Assembly: GCA_003058525.1 (NCBI GenBank)
Contig: QBVD01000044.1
Span: 1-64,000 of the forward strand
Reading direction: 5' to 3'
DNA from: a gamma proteobacterium symbiont of Ctena orbiculata
GTDB lineage: Bacteria > Pseudomonadota > Gammaproteobacteria > Chromatiales > Chromatiaceae
Length of the DNA: 64,000 bases
Positions 36,805-47,420 of the stretch are shown piece after piece. Position 1 is the first letter of the stretch. Each line of letters opens with the position of its first letter. A program made the translations under genes and the position numbers. Below the pieces are notes generated by a model. It saw only the letters and a list, made by a program, of their open reading frames with translations. It did not search any database and had not been told where the DNA came from.

Positions 36805-39624
36805 ATGGACACCATCAGTATTCGCGGCGCCCGCACCCACAACCTGCAAAACGTCGATCTCGAACTGCCGCGGGACAAGCTTATCGTCTTCACCGGACTC
36901 TCCGGTTCGGGTAAATCATCACTCGCCTTCGATACCATCTACGCTGAGGGCCAGCGCCGCTACGTGGAGTCGCTCTCCGCCTATGCGCGGCAGTTCCTGT
37001 CATTGATGGAGAAGCCCGACGTGGACCATATCGAGGGACTCTCGCCGGCGATCTCCATCGAACAGAAGAGCACCTCCCACAATCCACGTTCCACCGTCGG
37101 CACCATCACGGAGATCTATGACTATCTGCGTCTGCTGTTCGCCCGGGTGGGGACACCCCGCTGCCCCGAGCACGACACCACCCTGGAGGCACAGAGCATC
37201 AGTCAGATGGTCGACCAGGTGCTGGCGCTGCCCGAGGGCGAACGCATGATGCTGCTGGCGCCTGTGGTGCAGGAGCGAAAAGGCGAACACCACAAGCTAC
37301 TGCAAGAGCTGCATGCCCAGGGCTATATCCGGGCACGCATCGACGGTGAAGTGTTCGAACTCGATGATGCCCCCACCCTGGAGCTGCACAAGAAGCACAC
37401 AATCGAGGTGGTGGTCGATCGATTCAAGATACGTGAGGATCTCGCCACCCGTCTGGCGGAGTCCTTTGAGACCGCCCTCAACCTGGCCGATGGGCTGGTG
37501 CGGGTGGCCTGGATGGACGGCAGCCAACCGGAGCTGCTCTTCTCTTCCCGTTTTGCCTGTCCCCATTGCGGCTATAGCCTGACCGAGCTGGAGCCCAGGC
37601 TGTTCTCCTTCAACAACCCGGTCGGCGCCTGCCCCACCTGCGACGGCCTCGGAGTGGAACAGTTTTTCGATCCGGCAAAGGTGGTCGCCCACCCGGAACT
37701 CTCTCTGGCCGGTGGCGCGGTGCGTAGCTGGGACCGGCGCAACGCCTACTATTTTCAGATGATCACATCCCTTGGACGTCATTGCGGTTTCGATCCTGAA
37801 ACCCCCTGGGAGACCCTGACGAAAAAGGTACAGAAAATCATTCTGCAGGGCAGCGGCCGCGAAGCGATTGAGTTCAGTTACTACAATGAACGGGGGCGTT
37901 CGGTGAAAAAGCGCCACCCCTTCGAAGGGATCATCCCCAACATGGAACGGCGCTACCGGGATACCGAGTCCAACGCGGTACGCGAGGAGCTCTCCCGCTA
38001 TATCTCCAGCCAATCCTGTCCCGATTGCGCCGGCACCCGACTGACCCAGGCGGCGCGGCATGTGTTCATCGACAGGCACAACCTCCCCCAGATCACCTGC
38101 ATGCCCATCGGTCTGGCCAAGCACACTCTTTCGTCCCTAAAACTGCCAGGGAAGCGGGGCAAGATCGCCCAGAAGATCCTCAAGGAGATCGATCAGCGGC
38201 TCCACTTTCTGGTCAATGTGGGGCTTGATTACCTGACTCTCGACCGCAGTGCGGAAACCCTCTCCGGGGGCGAGGCCCAGCGCATCCGCCTGGCCAGTCA
38301 GATCGGTGCCGGCCTGGTCGGCGTCATGTATGTGCTTGATGAACCCTCCATCGGCCTGCATCAGCGTGACAATCAACGTCTCCTCGACACCCTGACCTAC
38401 CTGCGGGATCTGGGCAATACAGTGATTGTGGTGGAGCATGACGAAGAGGCGATCCGCAGCGCCGACCACGTGGTCGATATCGGCCCTGGAGCCGGCATCC
38501 ATGGCGGTCGCATCATCGCTCAAGGCACTTCTGACGAGATAGCCAAGAGTAAGAACTCACTGACAGGGGAGTACCTGAGCGGTAAACGCATCATCGACAC
38601 CCCGGCTTGCACCAACGCGATCGATCCGGCACGCAACCTGGAACTTCTCGGTGCCAATGGCAATAATCTCAAGTCGGTGGATCTGGCGATTCCGGTAGGC
38701 AGTTTCTGCTGCATCACAGGCGTGTCGGGCTCCGGCAAATCAACCCTGATCAACGACACCCTCTACCCGATATGTGCCGCCGCCCTGAACAAGGCCAACA
38801 CCACCCCCGCACCCTACAGTGAAATACGCGGGCTCGATCATTTCGACAAGGTGGTGGACATCGACCAGAGCCCAATCGGCCGTACCCCCCGCTCCAATCC
38901 CGCCACCTACACCGGGCTTTTCACCCCGATCAGGGAACTCTTCGCCGGCACCCACGAAGCCCGCTCCAGGGGATATACACCGGGGCGTTTCAGTTTCAAT
39001 GTCAAGGGCGGGCGCTGCGAGGCCTGCAGCGGCGATGGGGTGATCAAGGTGGAGATGCACTTCCTGCCCGATATCTATGTGCAGTGCGATGTCTGCAAGG
39101 GCAAACGCTACAATCGCGAAACCCTGGAGATCCGTTACAAGGGTAAAAGCATAGACCAGGTGTTGGGGATGACGGTTGAGGAGGCTCTGGCCTTCTTCGA
39201 TGCGGTGCCGGCAATCAAACGCAAGCTGCAGACCCTGATGGATGTGGGACTCTCATACATCTCCCTGGGACAGAACGCCACTACCCTCTCCGGGGGCGAG
39301 GCGCAGCGGGTCAAGCTATCCCGCGAGCTCTCCAAGCGGGACACCGGCAAGACCCTCTACATCCTCGACGAACCGACCACCGGACTCCACTTCCACGACG
39401 TCAACCATCTGCTGGAGGTGCTGCACCGGCTGCGTAACCACGGCAATACCGTGGTGGTGATAGAGCATAACCTGGATGTTGTGAAGACCGCTGACTGGAT
39501 CATCGACCTGGGACCCGAAGGTGGTGACCGGGGCGGTGAAATCGTGGCCCAGGGAACACCCCTGCAACTTGCGGACAACGCTGACTCGCACACGGGGTGT
39601 TATCTGAAAAAACTCAAAAAATAG
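36805..39624 (+). CDS. uvrA: Excinuclease ABC subunit A
   Basis: UvrA is the damage-recognition ATPase of nucleotide excision repair. It has two ABC ATPase halves: Walker [10 protein letters not shown] near residue 33 and GVSGSGKST near residue 639, with signature LSGGEAQRI and LSGGEAQRV. It also has zinc-binding CxxC pairs, e.g. '[11 protein letters not shown]' ... CPTC and '[16 protein letters not shown]' ... CDVC. Starting at ATG 36805 gives 939 residues, close to the E. coli protein; an ATG at 36781 would add eight non-conserved residues. No LexA-type box was found upstream. Confidence 0.97.
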   Translation: MDTISIRGARTHNLQNVDLELPRDKLIVFTGLSGSGKSSLAFDTIYAEGQRRYVESLSAYARQFLSLMEKPDVDHIEGLSPAISIEQKSTSHNPRSTVGTITEIYDYLRLLFARVGTPRCPEHDTTLEAQSISQMVDQVLALPEGERMMLLAPVVQERKGEHHKLLQELHAQGYIRARIDGEVFELDDAPTLELHKKHTIEVVVDRFKIREDLATRLAESFETALNLADGLVRVAWMDGSQPELLFSSRFACPHCGYSLTELEPRLFSFNNPVGACPTCDGLGVEQFFDPAKVVAHPELSLAGGAVRSWDRRNAYYFQMITSLGRHCGFDPETPWETLTKKVQKIILQGSGREAIEFSYYNERGRSVKKRHPFEGIIPNMERRYRDTESNAVREELSRYISSQSCPDCAGTRLTQAARHVFIDRHNLPQITCMPIGLAKHTLSSLKLPGKRGKIAQKILKEIDQRLHFLVNVGLDYLTLDRSAETLSGGEAQRIRLASQIGAGLVGVMYVLDEPSIGLHQRDNQRLLDTLTYLRDLGNTVIVVEHDEEAIRSADHVVDIGPGAGIHGGRIIAQGTSDEIAKSKNSLTGEYLSGKRIIDTPACTNAIDPARNLELLGANGNNLKSVDLAIPVGSFCCITGVSGSGKSTLINDTLYPICAAALNKANTTPAPYSEIRGLDHFDKVVDIDQSPIGRTPRSNPATYTGLFTPIRELFAGTHEARSRGYTPGRFSFNVKGGRCEACSGDGVIKVEMHFLPDIYVQCDVCKGKRYNRETLEIRYKGKSIDQVLGMTVEEALAFFDAVPAIKRKLQTLMDVGLSYISLGQNATTLSGGEAQRVKLSRELSKRDTGKTLYILDEPTTGLHFHDVNHLLEVLHRLRNHGNTVVVIEHNLDVVKTADWIIDLGPEGGDRGGEIVAQGTPLQLADNADSHTGCYLKKLKK

Positions 39625-39644
39625 ATGGTTGAGGCGCGTCAGTC

Positions 39645-40238
39645 TCAGTGCCATCCCTGCAGTGCACGCCGAATAGTGTCACTGAATTGCTCGATGCGGA
39701 CTGTATTCAAGTTCTCACTCTTGTAGAGGCAAAGATAGGTGAGTTTGCTCCTCTTGGCGCAGGTTCCCAGTAAAGCATATTTAATTACCCGCCTCACCGG
39801 TTGCCGCAACAACAGCCGGTCCACCCACCAGGGCGAACCCAAAGTCGTAATCACAAGCACCCGCCTCAAGCGGTCCAATCGCGGTTTGATCGGACCGAAA
39901 TCACTGGCATGATCATAAGCGAAGCCAGGCGCCCAGACCCGGTCAAACCAACCCTTCAGTATGGCGGGAAAACCAAACCACCAGGTTGGAAACAACAGTA
40001 CCAGCCCTTCCGCCTCGCACAAACGCTCCAGCTGTTCTGCAATATCCGAAACGTGATAGCTGCCGCTGTAGTAGCTGGCTCGTTCGTCCACTGTGAGCGC
40101 CGGATTGAAACCCTGGCCATAGAGGTCTTCCGTCGAAATCTCATGACCCATATCCTTCAACTGAGCGATCACCTGGCGGGCAAACTGCTGGCAAAGACTC
40201 TCAGCCAATGGATGAGCCGTAACAACAAGGCACTTCAT
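39645..40238 (-). CDS. NAD(P)H:quinone oxidoreductase-like flavodoxin-fold protein
   Basis: Cytoplasmic FMN/FAD-binding flavodoxin-fold enzyme of 197 residues in the NQO1/KefF/MdaB group. Seen: 'CLVVTAHPLAESLCQQFARQ' at the N-terminus (phosphate-binding loop region), 'LVLLFPTWWFGFPAILKGWF' (the PxWWxxxPAxxKGWxDR motif) and 'FAYDHASDFGPIKPRLD'. Such enzymes perform two-electron reduction of quinones; some instead activate KefB/C potassium channels. It converges with uvrA 20 bases away. No Kef gene is near, so a detoxifying quinone reductase is more likely. Confidence 0.87.
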   Translation of the reverse strand: MKCLVVTAHPLAESLCQQFARQVIAQLKDMGHEISTEDLYGQGFNPALTVDERASYYSGSYHVSDIAEQLERLCEAEGLVLLFPTWWFGFPAILKGWFDRVWAPGFAYDHASDFGPIKPRLDRLRRVLVITTLGSPWWVDRLLLRQPVRRVIKYALLGTCAKRSKLTYLCLYKSENLNTVRIEQFSDTIRRALQGWH

Positions 40239-40499
40239 GCGCTTTTCCCGGTCCTACTATCTACTGTGCGGATTTGATTATACGTGTCCCGATAGTGATT
40301 CCTATATTTTACCGGTTGAGGCACTCTTTGCTGTTGAGGGTCGATACGGGTTAGACGGGTCATCGGTTACCGAATAAGCACGCTATCGCCTCCAACCGAT
40401 AAACAACAGGATCAAGAATAGACGTCGATACTCCATCGGGTCTGACCATGGAACGGGATACTCAGCGTTTGACCACAATACCGACAGTAAGGTTGAAAC

Positions 40500-41852
40500 A
40501 TGACAAAACAGTACGATTTAATCGCCATCGGCGCGGGCAGTGGCGGACTCTCGGTGGCGGAACGTGGCGCCAAGTATGGCGCCAAATGCGCAGTTGTCGA
40601 AGCCAAGCGGATCGGCGGCACCTGCGTCAACCTGGGATGTGTGCCGAAGAAGGTGATGTGGTATGGCGCCGGGATCGCCCATACCCTACATGACGCCGCA
40701 GATTACGGTTTCGACATCGACGTAAAAGGCTTCTCCTGGGAGACCCTGAAGCGGCAACGCGACGACCATGTGGAAGGGATAAACAGCTGGTACCACACCT
40801 ATCTGAAAGACTCCGATATCGATGAAATCACCGGTTATGCCCGTTTCATCGACGCCCATACACTGGATGTGGAAGGTGAGCAGCTAAGCGCAGATCATAT
40901 TGTCATCGCATCCGGCTCCTACCCGGTGGTCCCGTCTGTACCGGGCGCCGAATACGGTATCACATCGGATGGATTTTTTGCCTTGGAAGAGTTGCCGCAA
41001 CGGGTTGCGGTTGTCGGCAGCGGTTATATCGCGGTTGAAATCGCCGGTCTGCTCAACGCAATGGGCGCGGATGTCACTATGCTGTTACGTGGCGAACAGC
41101 TGCTGCGACCATTCGACGCCATGCTGCGTGAATGCTTGATGGAGGAGATGATCAATGCCGCTATCAATATCGTCACTTCATCCCGGATCGGTGAAGTTAG
41201 AAAAGTGGCGAATGGGAAGCTGGACCTGATCTGTGCCGATACCGGGCAAAACATAGGCCGTTTCGATCAGCTTTTATGGGCGATCGGCCGGGCACCCGCG
41301 AGCAGCGGCCTGGATCTGGCCAATGCCTTCGTCACCACGGACAAACAGGGCTATATCCCCACCGACGCCTTCCAAAACACCAATATTCCCAATATCTATG
41401 CGGTCGGGGATGTCACCGGCCGGGCTCAGCTTACCCCGGTGGCCATCGCCGCCGCCAGACGACTGGCCGACCGGCTTTTCGGCGGTATGCCTGAACGCAA
41501 GCTCGACTATGAAGCAATCCCTACCGTGGTATTCTCCCACCCGCCCATTGCAACAGTCGGCCTGACCGAGTCGCAAGCAAGGGAGATTCATGGCGATGCG
41601 GTCAAGATCTATCAATCCCGATTCACCCCGATGTATCACGCCCTTACCCGACACCAGAGCAAAATGGCCATGAAGCTGGTTACCGTCGGAGCGCGGGAAA
41701 AGGTTATCGGTTGTCACGTCATCGGCAGCGGCGCGGACGAGATGCTGCAGGGCTTCGCGGTGGCAATCAGGATGGGTGCCACCAAGCAGGATCTCGATGA
41801 CACCATTGCCATTCATCCGACTGCCGCAGAAGAGTTGGTGACCATGCGTTGA
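40500..41852 (+). CDS. gor: Glutathione-disulfide reductase
   Basis: NADPH-dependent flavoenzyme that keeps glutathione reduced. At 450 residues it matches the bacterial length. Seen: FAD-binding '[20 protein letters not shown]', the redox-active disulfide in [13 protein letters not shown] (Cys pair near 42 and 47), the NADPH-binding '[17 protein letters not shown]', '[19 protein letters not shown]', and the C-terminal HPTAAEE carrying the catalytic His-Glu pair. The substrate choice over other disulfide reductases rests on the overall pattern. AAGG precedes the ATG. It converges with lspA. Confidence 0.93.
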   Translation: MTKQYDLIAIGAGSGGLSVAERGAKYGAKCAVVEAKRIGGTCVNLGCVPKKVMWYGAGIAHTLHDAADYGFDIDVKGFSWETLKRQRDDHVEGINSWYHTYLKDSDIDEITGYARFIDAHTLDVEGEQLSADHIVIASGSYPVVPSVPGAEYGITSDGFFALEELPQRVAVVGSGYIAVEIAGLLNAMGADVTMLLRGEQLLRPFDAMLRECLMEEMINAAINIVTSSRIGEVRKVANGKLDLICADTGQNIGRFDQLLWAIGRAPASSGLDLANAFVTTDKQGYIPTDAFQNTNIPNIYAVGDVTGRAQLTPVAIAAARRLADRLFGGMPERKLDYEAIPTVVFSHPPIATVGLTESQAREIHGDAVKIYQSRFTPMYHALTRHQSKMAMKLVTVGAREKVIGCHVIGSGADEMLQGFAVAIRMGATKQDLDDTIAIHPTAAEELVTMR

Positions 41853-41881
41853 AAGGGATGACGACCTGAAAGCAGATCGTC

Positions 41882-42349
41882 TCACTCACGCCGCTTGGCC
41901 AATACCAGGGCGTCATAAAGCATGATGATCACCCCGATAGTGATCGCGGAGTCGGCCACATTGAAGGCGGGAAAGTAGTGTTGCTGATAGTGAAAATGGA
42001 GAAAATCTATCACCTGACCGAACAGAATCCGGTCGATGACATTGCCGATGGCGCCACCGATGATCAGGGAGAGGGCCACGGCGACCCACTGCTCGTCGCG
42101 TTTCAGGCGCCATAGCCAGCCGATCAACACGATGGTCACACCAATTGCCAATACGATAAAGAACCAGCGTTGCCAGCCGCCCTGATCGCTGAGAAAACTG
42201 AATGCCGCCCCCTTGTTGTAGAGCAGGGTGAGATCGAAGAAAGGCAACACTCTGACCGACTCATAGAGGGTCAAGGCCGACTCGGCCAGCTGTTTGCTCA
42301 CCTGATCCAGCACTATCACCAGCAGCGATAGCCATAGCCATTGTGTCAT
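41882..42349 (-). CDS. lspA: Lipoprotein signal peptidase (signal peptidase II)
   Basis: Inner-membrane aspartic peptidase that removes signal peptides from prolipoproteins. It is about 155 residues long with four membrane segments. The catalytic aspartates are visible in 'GNVIDRILFGQVIDFL' and 'FNVADSAITIGVIIM', and 'NKGAAFSFL' is the family motif. I chose ATG 42349 with GAGGAG about 8 bases upstream; an ATG at 42364 would add five residues. It follows ileS in the usual ribF-ileS-lspA order. Confidence 0.95.
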   Translation of the reverse strand: MTQWLWLSLLVIVLDQVSKQLAESALTLYESVRVLPFFDLTLLYNKGAAFSFLSDQGGWQRWFFIVLAIGVTIVLIGWLWRLKRDEQWVAVALSLIIGGAIGNVIDRILFGQVIDFLHFHYQQHYFPAFNVADSAITIGVIIMLYDALVLAKRRE

Positions 42350-42372
42350 CCTGTCACTCCTCATAGGCGCAT

Positions 42373-45195
42373 TCAGGCAAAGCGGCGAGTCTCGCCAATC
42401 CCGACTACATTCTCGACACAGCGCCCGCAGAGCTGCGGGTGTTCGGCATTGGACCCGACATCCTCACGATGGTGCCAGCAACGGACACATTTATCATGAC
42501 TTGAGGCCGTGACCCTTACCGCCAGTTCCAGCTCCTCATCCATCGTCGCATCCGCCGGTTTCTCCTGCATGGGATATACCCGCGCCTCTGAAGTGATCAG
42601 GACAAACCGCAGCTCATCCTCCAGCTTATCCAGGGTTGTCTTCAGCTCATCACTGCAATAGATGTCGACCTCGGCATCCAGTGAGGAGTTGCCCTCGGCG
42701 CGGAACGCCTCCATCGCTTTGCCGACACTCTCTCTTGCCGCGACAACCCGCTGCCAAAATTCACGATCGAGACGATCATCGGCATCGAGCGGAAAGAGAT
42801 CTTCATACCACTGCTCCAGAAACACGCTCTCACTGCGCTTTCCGGGCATGGACTGCCAGATCTCGTCTGCGGTAAAACTCAGGATAGGCGCCAGCCAACG
42901 GACCATCGCCTCGATGATATGATACATGGCCGTCTGACAGGAGCGGCGCGGCAGGCTGTCCGCCTGGGTTGTGTACTGCCGATCCTTGATAATATCGAGA
43001 TAGAATCCGCCCAGCTCATTGACGCAGAAGTTGTGGATCTTCTGGTAGATGAGGTGAAACTGGTAGTTGGCGTAAGCGGCGACGATCTCCTGCTGCAGTT
43101 GCAGGGTACGATCAACCACCCAGCGGTCGAGTTCGATCATCTGCTCCGCTGCAATCTTGTTCTGAGCAGGATCGAAACCGTTGAGGTTGGATAACAGAAA
43201 CCGCGCCGTGTTGCGGATACGCCGGTAGGCATCCGCAGTGCGTTTGAGGATCTCATCCGAGACACTCATTTCGTTGCGGTAGTCGGTTGCCGCCACCCAA
43301 AGACGAATGATGTCTGCACCCAGTGTCTTGAGCACCTTTTGCGGTGCCACCACATTGCCTAGGGACTTGGACATCTTGCGCCCCTCGGCATCCACGGTAA
43401 AACCATGGGTCAGCACCTCTTTATAGGGTGCGCAATCATTCATGGCCACCGAACTCATGAGCGAGGATTGAAACCAACCACGGTGTTGGTCGGAACCTTC
43501 AAGATAGAGATCGGCGGGATAGTGCAGTCCCTCCCGTGCATCCAGTACACAGTGATGCGATACACCGGAATCGAACCAGACGTCGAGGGTATCGGTGACC
43601 TTTTCATAGGCCTCTGCCCGGTCACCCAACAGGGTCTCGGGGGAGAGTTTGAACCACGCCTCGAATCCCTCTTCCTCAACCAGTTTCGCGACCTGTTCAA
43701 TCAACTCCGGGGTCTGCGGATGGAGTTCGCCATCCTGTTTGTTGATGAACAGCGTGATGGGTACCCCCCAGGTCCGCTGCCGGGAGATACACCAGTCGGG
43801 ACGATTCTCCACCATGCCCTTTATCCGTGCATGCCCCCAGTCCGGCATCCATGTCACATTGTCAATTTCGCGCAAGGCGGCCTGGCGCAGGCCATTCTGG
43901 TCCATACCGATGAACCATTGCGGTGTGGCGCGGAAGATAATCGGCGTCTTGTGCCGCCAGCAGTGGGGATAGCTGTGGCGCAGCCGCTCCTCGTGCATCA
44001 GGGCGCCGCGCTGTTTCAGGACATCGATCACCTTCTCGTTGGCCGCCAGGACATGTTCTCCGGCAAACAACTGCGTACCCTCCACGAAGCAGCCATTGCC
44101 CCCCACCGGGTTGTCCACCGGCAGATCGTAGCGAACGCCCACCATATAGTCTTCCAGGCCGTGGCCGGGTGCGGTATGTACCGCACCTGTACCGGCTTCA
44201 AGGGTGACATGCTCACCCAGTATCACCGGTACCTGTCGATCGTAGAAGGGGTGCTGCAGCTTCAAACCCTCGAATGCTTCACCCTTGGCATAACCCACCA
44301 CCCGATAGTGCTCCACGCCATACCGATCCATGACATCCTTGAGCATCGCCTCGGCGATCACCATCCGCTCCTTACCGTGCCTACCCTGGAACTCCACCAA
44401 GGCGTATTCGAGGGACGGATTCAACGCCACTGCCTGGTTGGCGGGCAGGGTCCAGGGTGTGGTGGTCCAGATCACCATCGAGATCGGCCCCTCGCCACAC
44501 CCCTCGGGATTGTGGTGACAACGGGAGACCAGGTCATTTTCATCGATGACGTAGAAGCGCACATCGATGGCGAAAGAGTCCTTATCCTGATACTCCACCT
44601 CGGCCTCGGCCAGCGCGGAACCGCAATCGGTACACCAGTGAACCGGCTTATAACCCTTCTGTACATGGTTGTTGGCGACGATCCTGCCGAGGGAACGGAT
44701 GATGTCGGCCTCGAATTGATGATCCATGGTCAGATATGGATTGTCCCAGTCACCCAACACACCGAGACGCTTGAAGTCCTCCCGCTGCCCCTCTACCTGC
44801 TTGGCGGCATACTCACGACACGCCTTACGGAATTGCCCTGTGGTCACCTTCTTGCCGGGTTTGCCGATCTTCTTTTCCACCTGCAATTCAATCGGCAATC
44901 CATGACAGTCCCAACCCGGTACATAGGGGGCATCGTAACCGTCCAGGGTACGGCTTTTTACAATCACATCCTTGAGAATCTTGTTGACTGCGTGGCCGAT
45001 ATGGATCTCTCCGTTGGCATAGGGCGGTCCATCGTGAAGGATAAAACTGGGCCGGCCGGCGCTGACTTCGCGAATCCGATTATAGAGCTCTTTCTGCTGC
45101 CACTTTTTCAGCATTTCCGGCTCACGTTGAGCCAGATTGCCTCGCATCGGGAAATCGGTTTTTGGGAGATTGAGGGTTTGCTTGTAATCGCTCAC
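42373..45195 (-). CDS. ileS: Isoleucyl-tRNA synthetase
   Basis: Class I aminoacyl-tRNA synthetase. HIGH motif ([10 protein letters not shown]), KMSKS motif ([10 protein letters not shown]), the CP1 editing domain between them ('[20 protein letters not shown]'), and a C-terminal zinc-binding region with CVRCWHH and CGRC. I placed the start at GTG 45195, which yields '[20 protein letters not shown]', the conserved bacterial N-terminus. A frame extension to 45243 is not conserved-looking. It is separated from upstream ribF by 378 bases. Confidence 0.96.
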   Translation of the reverse strand: MSDYKQTLNLPKTDFPMRGNLAQREPEMLKKWQQKELYNRIREVSAGRPSFILHDGPPYANGEIHIGHAVNKILKDVIVKSRTLDGYDAPYVPGWDCHGLPIELQVEKKIGKPGKKVTTGQFRKACREYAAKQVEGQREDFKRLGVLGDWDNPYLTMDHQFEADIIRSLGRIVANNHVQKGYKPVHWCTDCGSALAEAEVEYQDKDSFAIDVRFYVIDENDLVSRCHHNPEGCGEGPISMVIWTTTPWTLPANQAVALNPSLEYALVEFQGRHGKERMVIAEAMLKDVMDRYGVEHYRVVGYAKGEAFEGLKLQHPFYDRQVPVILGEHVTLEAGTGAVHTAPGHGLEDYMVGVRYDLPVDNPVGGNGCFVEGTQLFAGEHVLAANEKVIDVLKQRGALMHEERLRHSYPHCWRHKTPIIFRATPQWFIGMDQNGLRQAALREIDNVTWMPDWGHARIKGMVENRPDWCISRQRTWGVPITLFINKQDGELHPQTPELIEQVAKLVEEEGFEAWFKLSPETLLGDRAEAYEKVTDTLDVWFDSGVSHHCVLDAREGLHYPADLYLEGSDQHRGWFQSSLMSSVAMNDCAPYKEVLTHGFTVDAEGRKMSKSLGNVVAPQKVLKTLGADIIRLWVAATDYRNEMSVSDEILKRTADAYRRIRNTARFLLSNLNGFDPAQNKIAAEQMIELDRWVVDRTLQLQQEIVAAYANYQFHLIYQKIHNFCVNELGGFYLDIIKDRQYTTQADSLPRRSCQTAMYHIIEAMVRWLAPILSFTADEIWQSMPGKRSESVFLEQWYEDLFPLDADDRLDREFWQRVVAARESVGKAMEAFRAEGNSSLDAEVDIYCSDELKTTLDKLEDELRFVLITSEARVYPMQEKPADATMDEELELAVRVTASSHDKCVRCWHHREDVGSNAEHPQLCGRCVENVVGIGETRRFA

Positions 45196-45573
45196 TGCCG
45201 GCTGCCTGTTGTGGGTGCGAAAAAATAGCGTATTGAAACTCAAAATCGCGCTTGGCGCAAAATTTCCCGGCTCAACTACAACTGTTTCTGTCCGGTAAGC
45301 ACTTCAACCTTTGCAGGCTCCAGGTGTTTGTCTTTCATAATAGCGGCAGGTAAACCACGTAAGGCCAGTCAACACAGGAATGTGCTGTCGGGGCGTTGAA
45401 GAAAGAGAAGCATCTGGCACCGGCTGTCGAAGTGACACACGCTGAAGATATGCTTGGGTGTTAGTTTACAGTAGAAACGGATGAAATCGTCACTGAAAAC
45501 AGCCGATTCATGCCAAAACAACCAAACGCCCATCACAGTTGCACGCCTACACCCTGTTAACCACCGCTACCGC
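45196..45573. other. Unusually long ribF-ileS spacer
   Basis: A 378-base gap in a gene pair that is normally close. No complete gene, terminator or insertion-sequence end is recognised. Several frames give short protein-like runs (for example 'FIRFYCKLTPKHIFSVCHF' on the minus strand) interrupted by stops, so a decayed insertion is possible but unproven. ileS may have its own promoter here. Confidence 0.35.
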
Positions 45574-46515
45574 TCAGGGATTGTCGGCCACAGCCAATAT
45601 CTCTCTGGCCTGTTCCGCATCCCGCCATATCTGCTGCCGTAGCAACTCGAAGGATTCAAATCGTTGTTCATCCCTCAGTTTTTGCACAAACTCCACGCTG
45701 ACGTGTTCGCCATAGACATCCTGATTGAAATCGAACAGATGTACTTCCAACAGATAGCGGTTATCCCCTTCCACCATGGGTCGATTGCCGATATTGGCCA
45801 CACCGGGCAGATCCTTGTCGCCTATCCCCTCGACTTTAACCGCATAGACCCCATGCAACGGACTCACCAGACGATGCATGTTGATATTCATGGTGGGAAA
45901 ACCGATTGTGCGCCCCCGCTTATTTCCATGCGCCACCCGCCCGCATAGCCGGTAGGGTCTCCCTAGGCACTGGGCGGCACCGTTCAGGTCGCCGAGGGTG
46001 AGAAGTTCTCTGATCCGGGTGCTGCTGACACGATCCGCATCCACCTTATAGGTGTTCATGTTCTCAACTTCGAAACCGTGCTCCTTCCCCATGTTCCGTA
46101 AAAGATCGAAATCCCCCTCGCGGCCCCGACCAAAACGGAAATCGTCACCGACCGAGAGAAAGCGTGTCCCCAATCCCTCCACCAGCAACTCCCTGACAAA
46201 GGCCTCAGCCGGCATGGCCGCCAATCGCCTGTTGAACTCCAGCACCACCACACGCTGCACGCCTGTCTCCTGAATCGCCTGCAGCTTTTCCCGCATGCGT
46301 GTAAGCCTGGCCGGCGCGGAGGCTGCCTGAAAAAACTCACGGGGCTGGGGCTCGAATGTGACGACCGTGGTGGGCAGATCCAGTTCCGCTCCCATTTCCA
46401 TGAGGTGGCGGAAGACCGATTGATGGCCCAGGTGAACACCATCGAAATTACCGATAGTGGCCACACAGCCATGATGATCAGGTTTCAGATTGTGAAGTCC
46501 ACGAACTATTTGCAT
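45574..46515 (-). CDS. ribF: Bifunctional riboflavin kinase / FAD synthetase
   Basis: Makes FMN and then FAD from riboflavin. At 313 residues it has the adenylyltransferase domain (1 to about 180: 'GCVATIGNFDGVHLGHQSVF', 'SVGDDFRFGRGREGDFDLL', and 'RVSSTRIRELLTLGDL') and the riboflavin kinase domain ('GNKRGRTIGFPTMNIN', 'GVYAVKVEG', 'GDNRYLLEVHLFDF'). It lies upstream of ileS and lspA in the common block with murJ and rpsT. Confidence 0.96.
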   Translation of the reverse strand: MQIVRGLHNLKPDHHGCVATIGNFDGVHLGHQSVFRHLMEMGAELDLPTTVVTFEPQPREFFQAASAPARLTRMREKLQAIQETGVQRVVVLEFNRRLAAMPAEAFVRELLVEGLGTRFLSVGDDFRFGRGREGDFDLLRNMGKEHGFEVENMNTYKVDADRVSSTRIRELLTLGDLNGAAQCLGRPYRLCGRVAHGNKRGRTIGFPTMNINMHRLVSPLHGVYAVKVEGIGDKDLPGVANIGNRPMVEGDNRYLLEVHLFDFNQDVYGEHVSVEFVQKLRDEQRFESFELLRQQIWRDAEQAREILAVADNP

Positions 46516-46624
46516 TGATTAACCGCCCAAACTCGAGCGGTCAATTATAGGGCCTGTAGAGGAATTGGGCATCCCCGATTGGAAAAATGCTCATGCCGCG
46601 CATGGCGGGTGTAATTACAGCTAC

Positions 46625-46665
46625 TAAAAAAACGTCTGCCAGGACAACTCATTGCCCTGACAGAC
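46625..46665 (-). terminator. Rho-independent terminator of the cytochrome P460 gene
   Basis: On the minus strand: stem GTCTG-T-CAGG / CCTG-G-CAGAC around a 12-base loop, followed closely by a run of seven T. It lies 43 bases after the P460 stop codon. Confidence 0.75.
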
Positions 46666-46708
46666 AATACGCACCCATTCATCTGCTCTCAGGTGTCTGG
46701 TCAACACG

Positions 46709-47251
46709 CTACTCGGCGTAGCGATCATGATTGAACACCATGTCTCCACCTGGTGCGCCCTGATGACAAGCGACACAACCCTTTGCCATCCCTTTTCCAA
46801 CGCGTCCCGCCAGGCTGACACCTTTGGGATTCTTTAACACCGATCCGTCCGGGGCGTACTTGACCCAAAACCAGTCCTTGATAGCGGCATCGAATCCTTT
46901 CCTCTTGTACATCACGGTAACTGCCTTCAAATACTTTTCCGGATCGTTGGCCACAGCGCTCTTACTGACACCCTCACCACCATAGTTGCGCTTTATAATC
47001 AGAATATCGTCGTTAGCGCCCACCTTCAGCCTTGTGTCGATGGTATCGAGTATGGCCCCGTGGGGATGCATACCGGTATAGGGTGTAGACATGGTCGCTC
47101 CTTTACCGGTCAATCCTGCTGCGCTCATACCCGCCCAGATATCGGCGGCATAGTCGAGGTCATCCATGTTGCCGAAGAGAGCCGCAATGACAGTAGACGC
47201 ACAACTTGCGGGGACATACTCCTCTCCAACTTGACCGGTAGAGATGCCCAC
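46709..47251 (-). CDS. Cytochrome P460 family protein, start region probably frameshifted
   Basis: Periplasmic c-type haem protein of the P460 family. Members oxidise hydroxylamine/nitric oxide or act as small redox proteins. Seen: 'DLDYAADIWAGMSAAGLTGK', a central 'YTGMHPHGAILDTIDTRLK', 'VMYKRKGFDAAIKDWFWVKY', and the haem-binding CVACH near the C-terminus. In the called frame it begins at a GTG (47251) without ribosome-binding site or proper signal peptide. A well-placed GGAG with ATG at 47217 sits one base out of frame, with a run of four C (47210-47213) in between. One more C would give an ATG start directly before 'PASCASTVIAALFG', which looks like a signal-peptide core. It is either a frameshift mutation or a sequence error. 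It is inserted between ribF and murJ. Confidence 0.78.
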   Translation of the reverse strand: MGISTGQVGEEYVPASCASTVIAALFGNMDDLDYAADIWAGMSAAGLTGKGATMSTPYTGMHPHGAILDTIDTRLKVGANDDILIIKRNYGGEGVSKSAVANDPEKYLKAVTVMYKRKGFDAAIKDWFWVKYAPDGSVLKNPKGVSLAGRVGKGMAKGCVACHQGAPGGDMVFNHDRYAE

Positions 47252-47420
47252 TGCACCTCGATACTGATCTATACGCGTGAGAGAAGTCTATAGATTCAAT
47301 TTCTTATCCTGATTTAAACAGTTCCCCGAGTAACTCGTTTGGGTTGAAAATTCAGCGTTTTTATTCTGCTCTTCCACACTCAATAGATTGATAGACAAAT
47401 GGAATAAGCAAAAACAAGCT

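Noticed and set aside
43405..45228. A 607-codon open frame on the plus strand inside ileS
   Set aside because: It is antisense to a fully conserved ileS. Its translation has no domain character, and long antisense frames are common opposite GC-rich genes.
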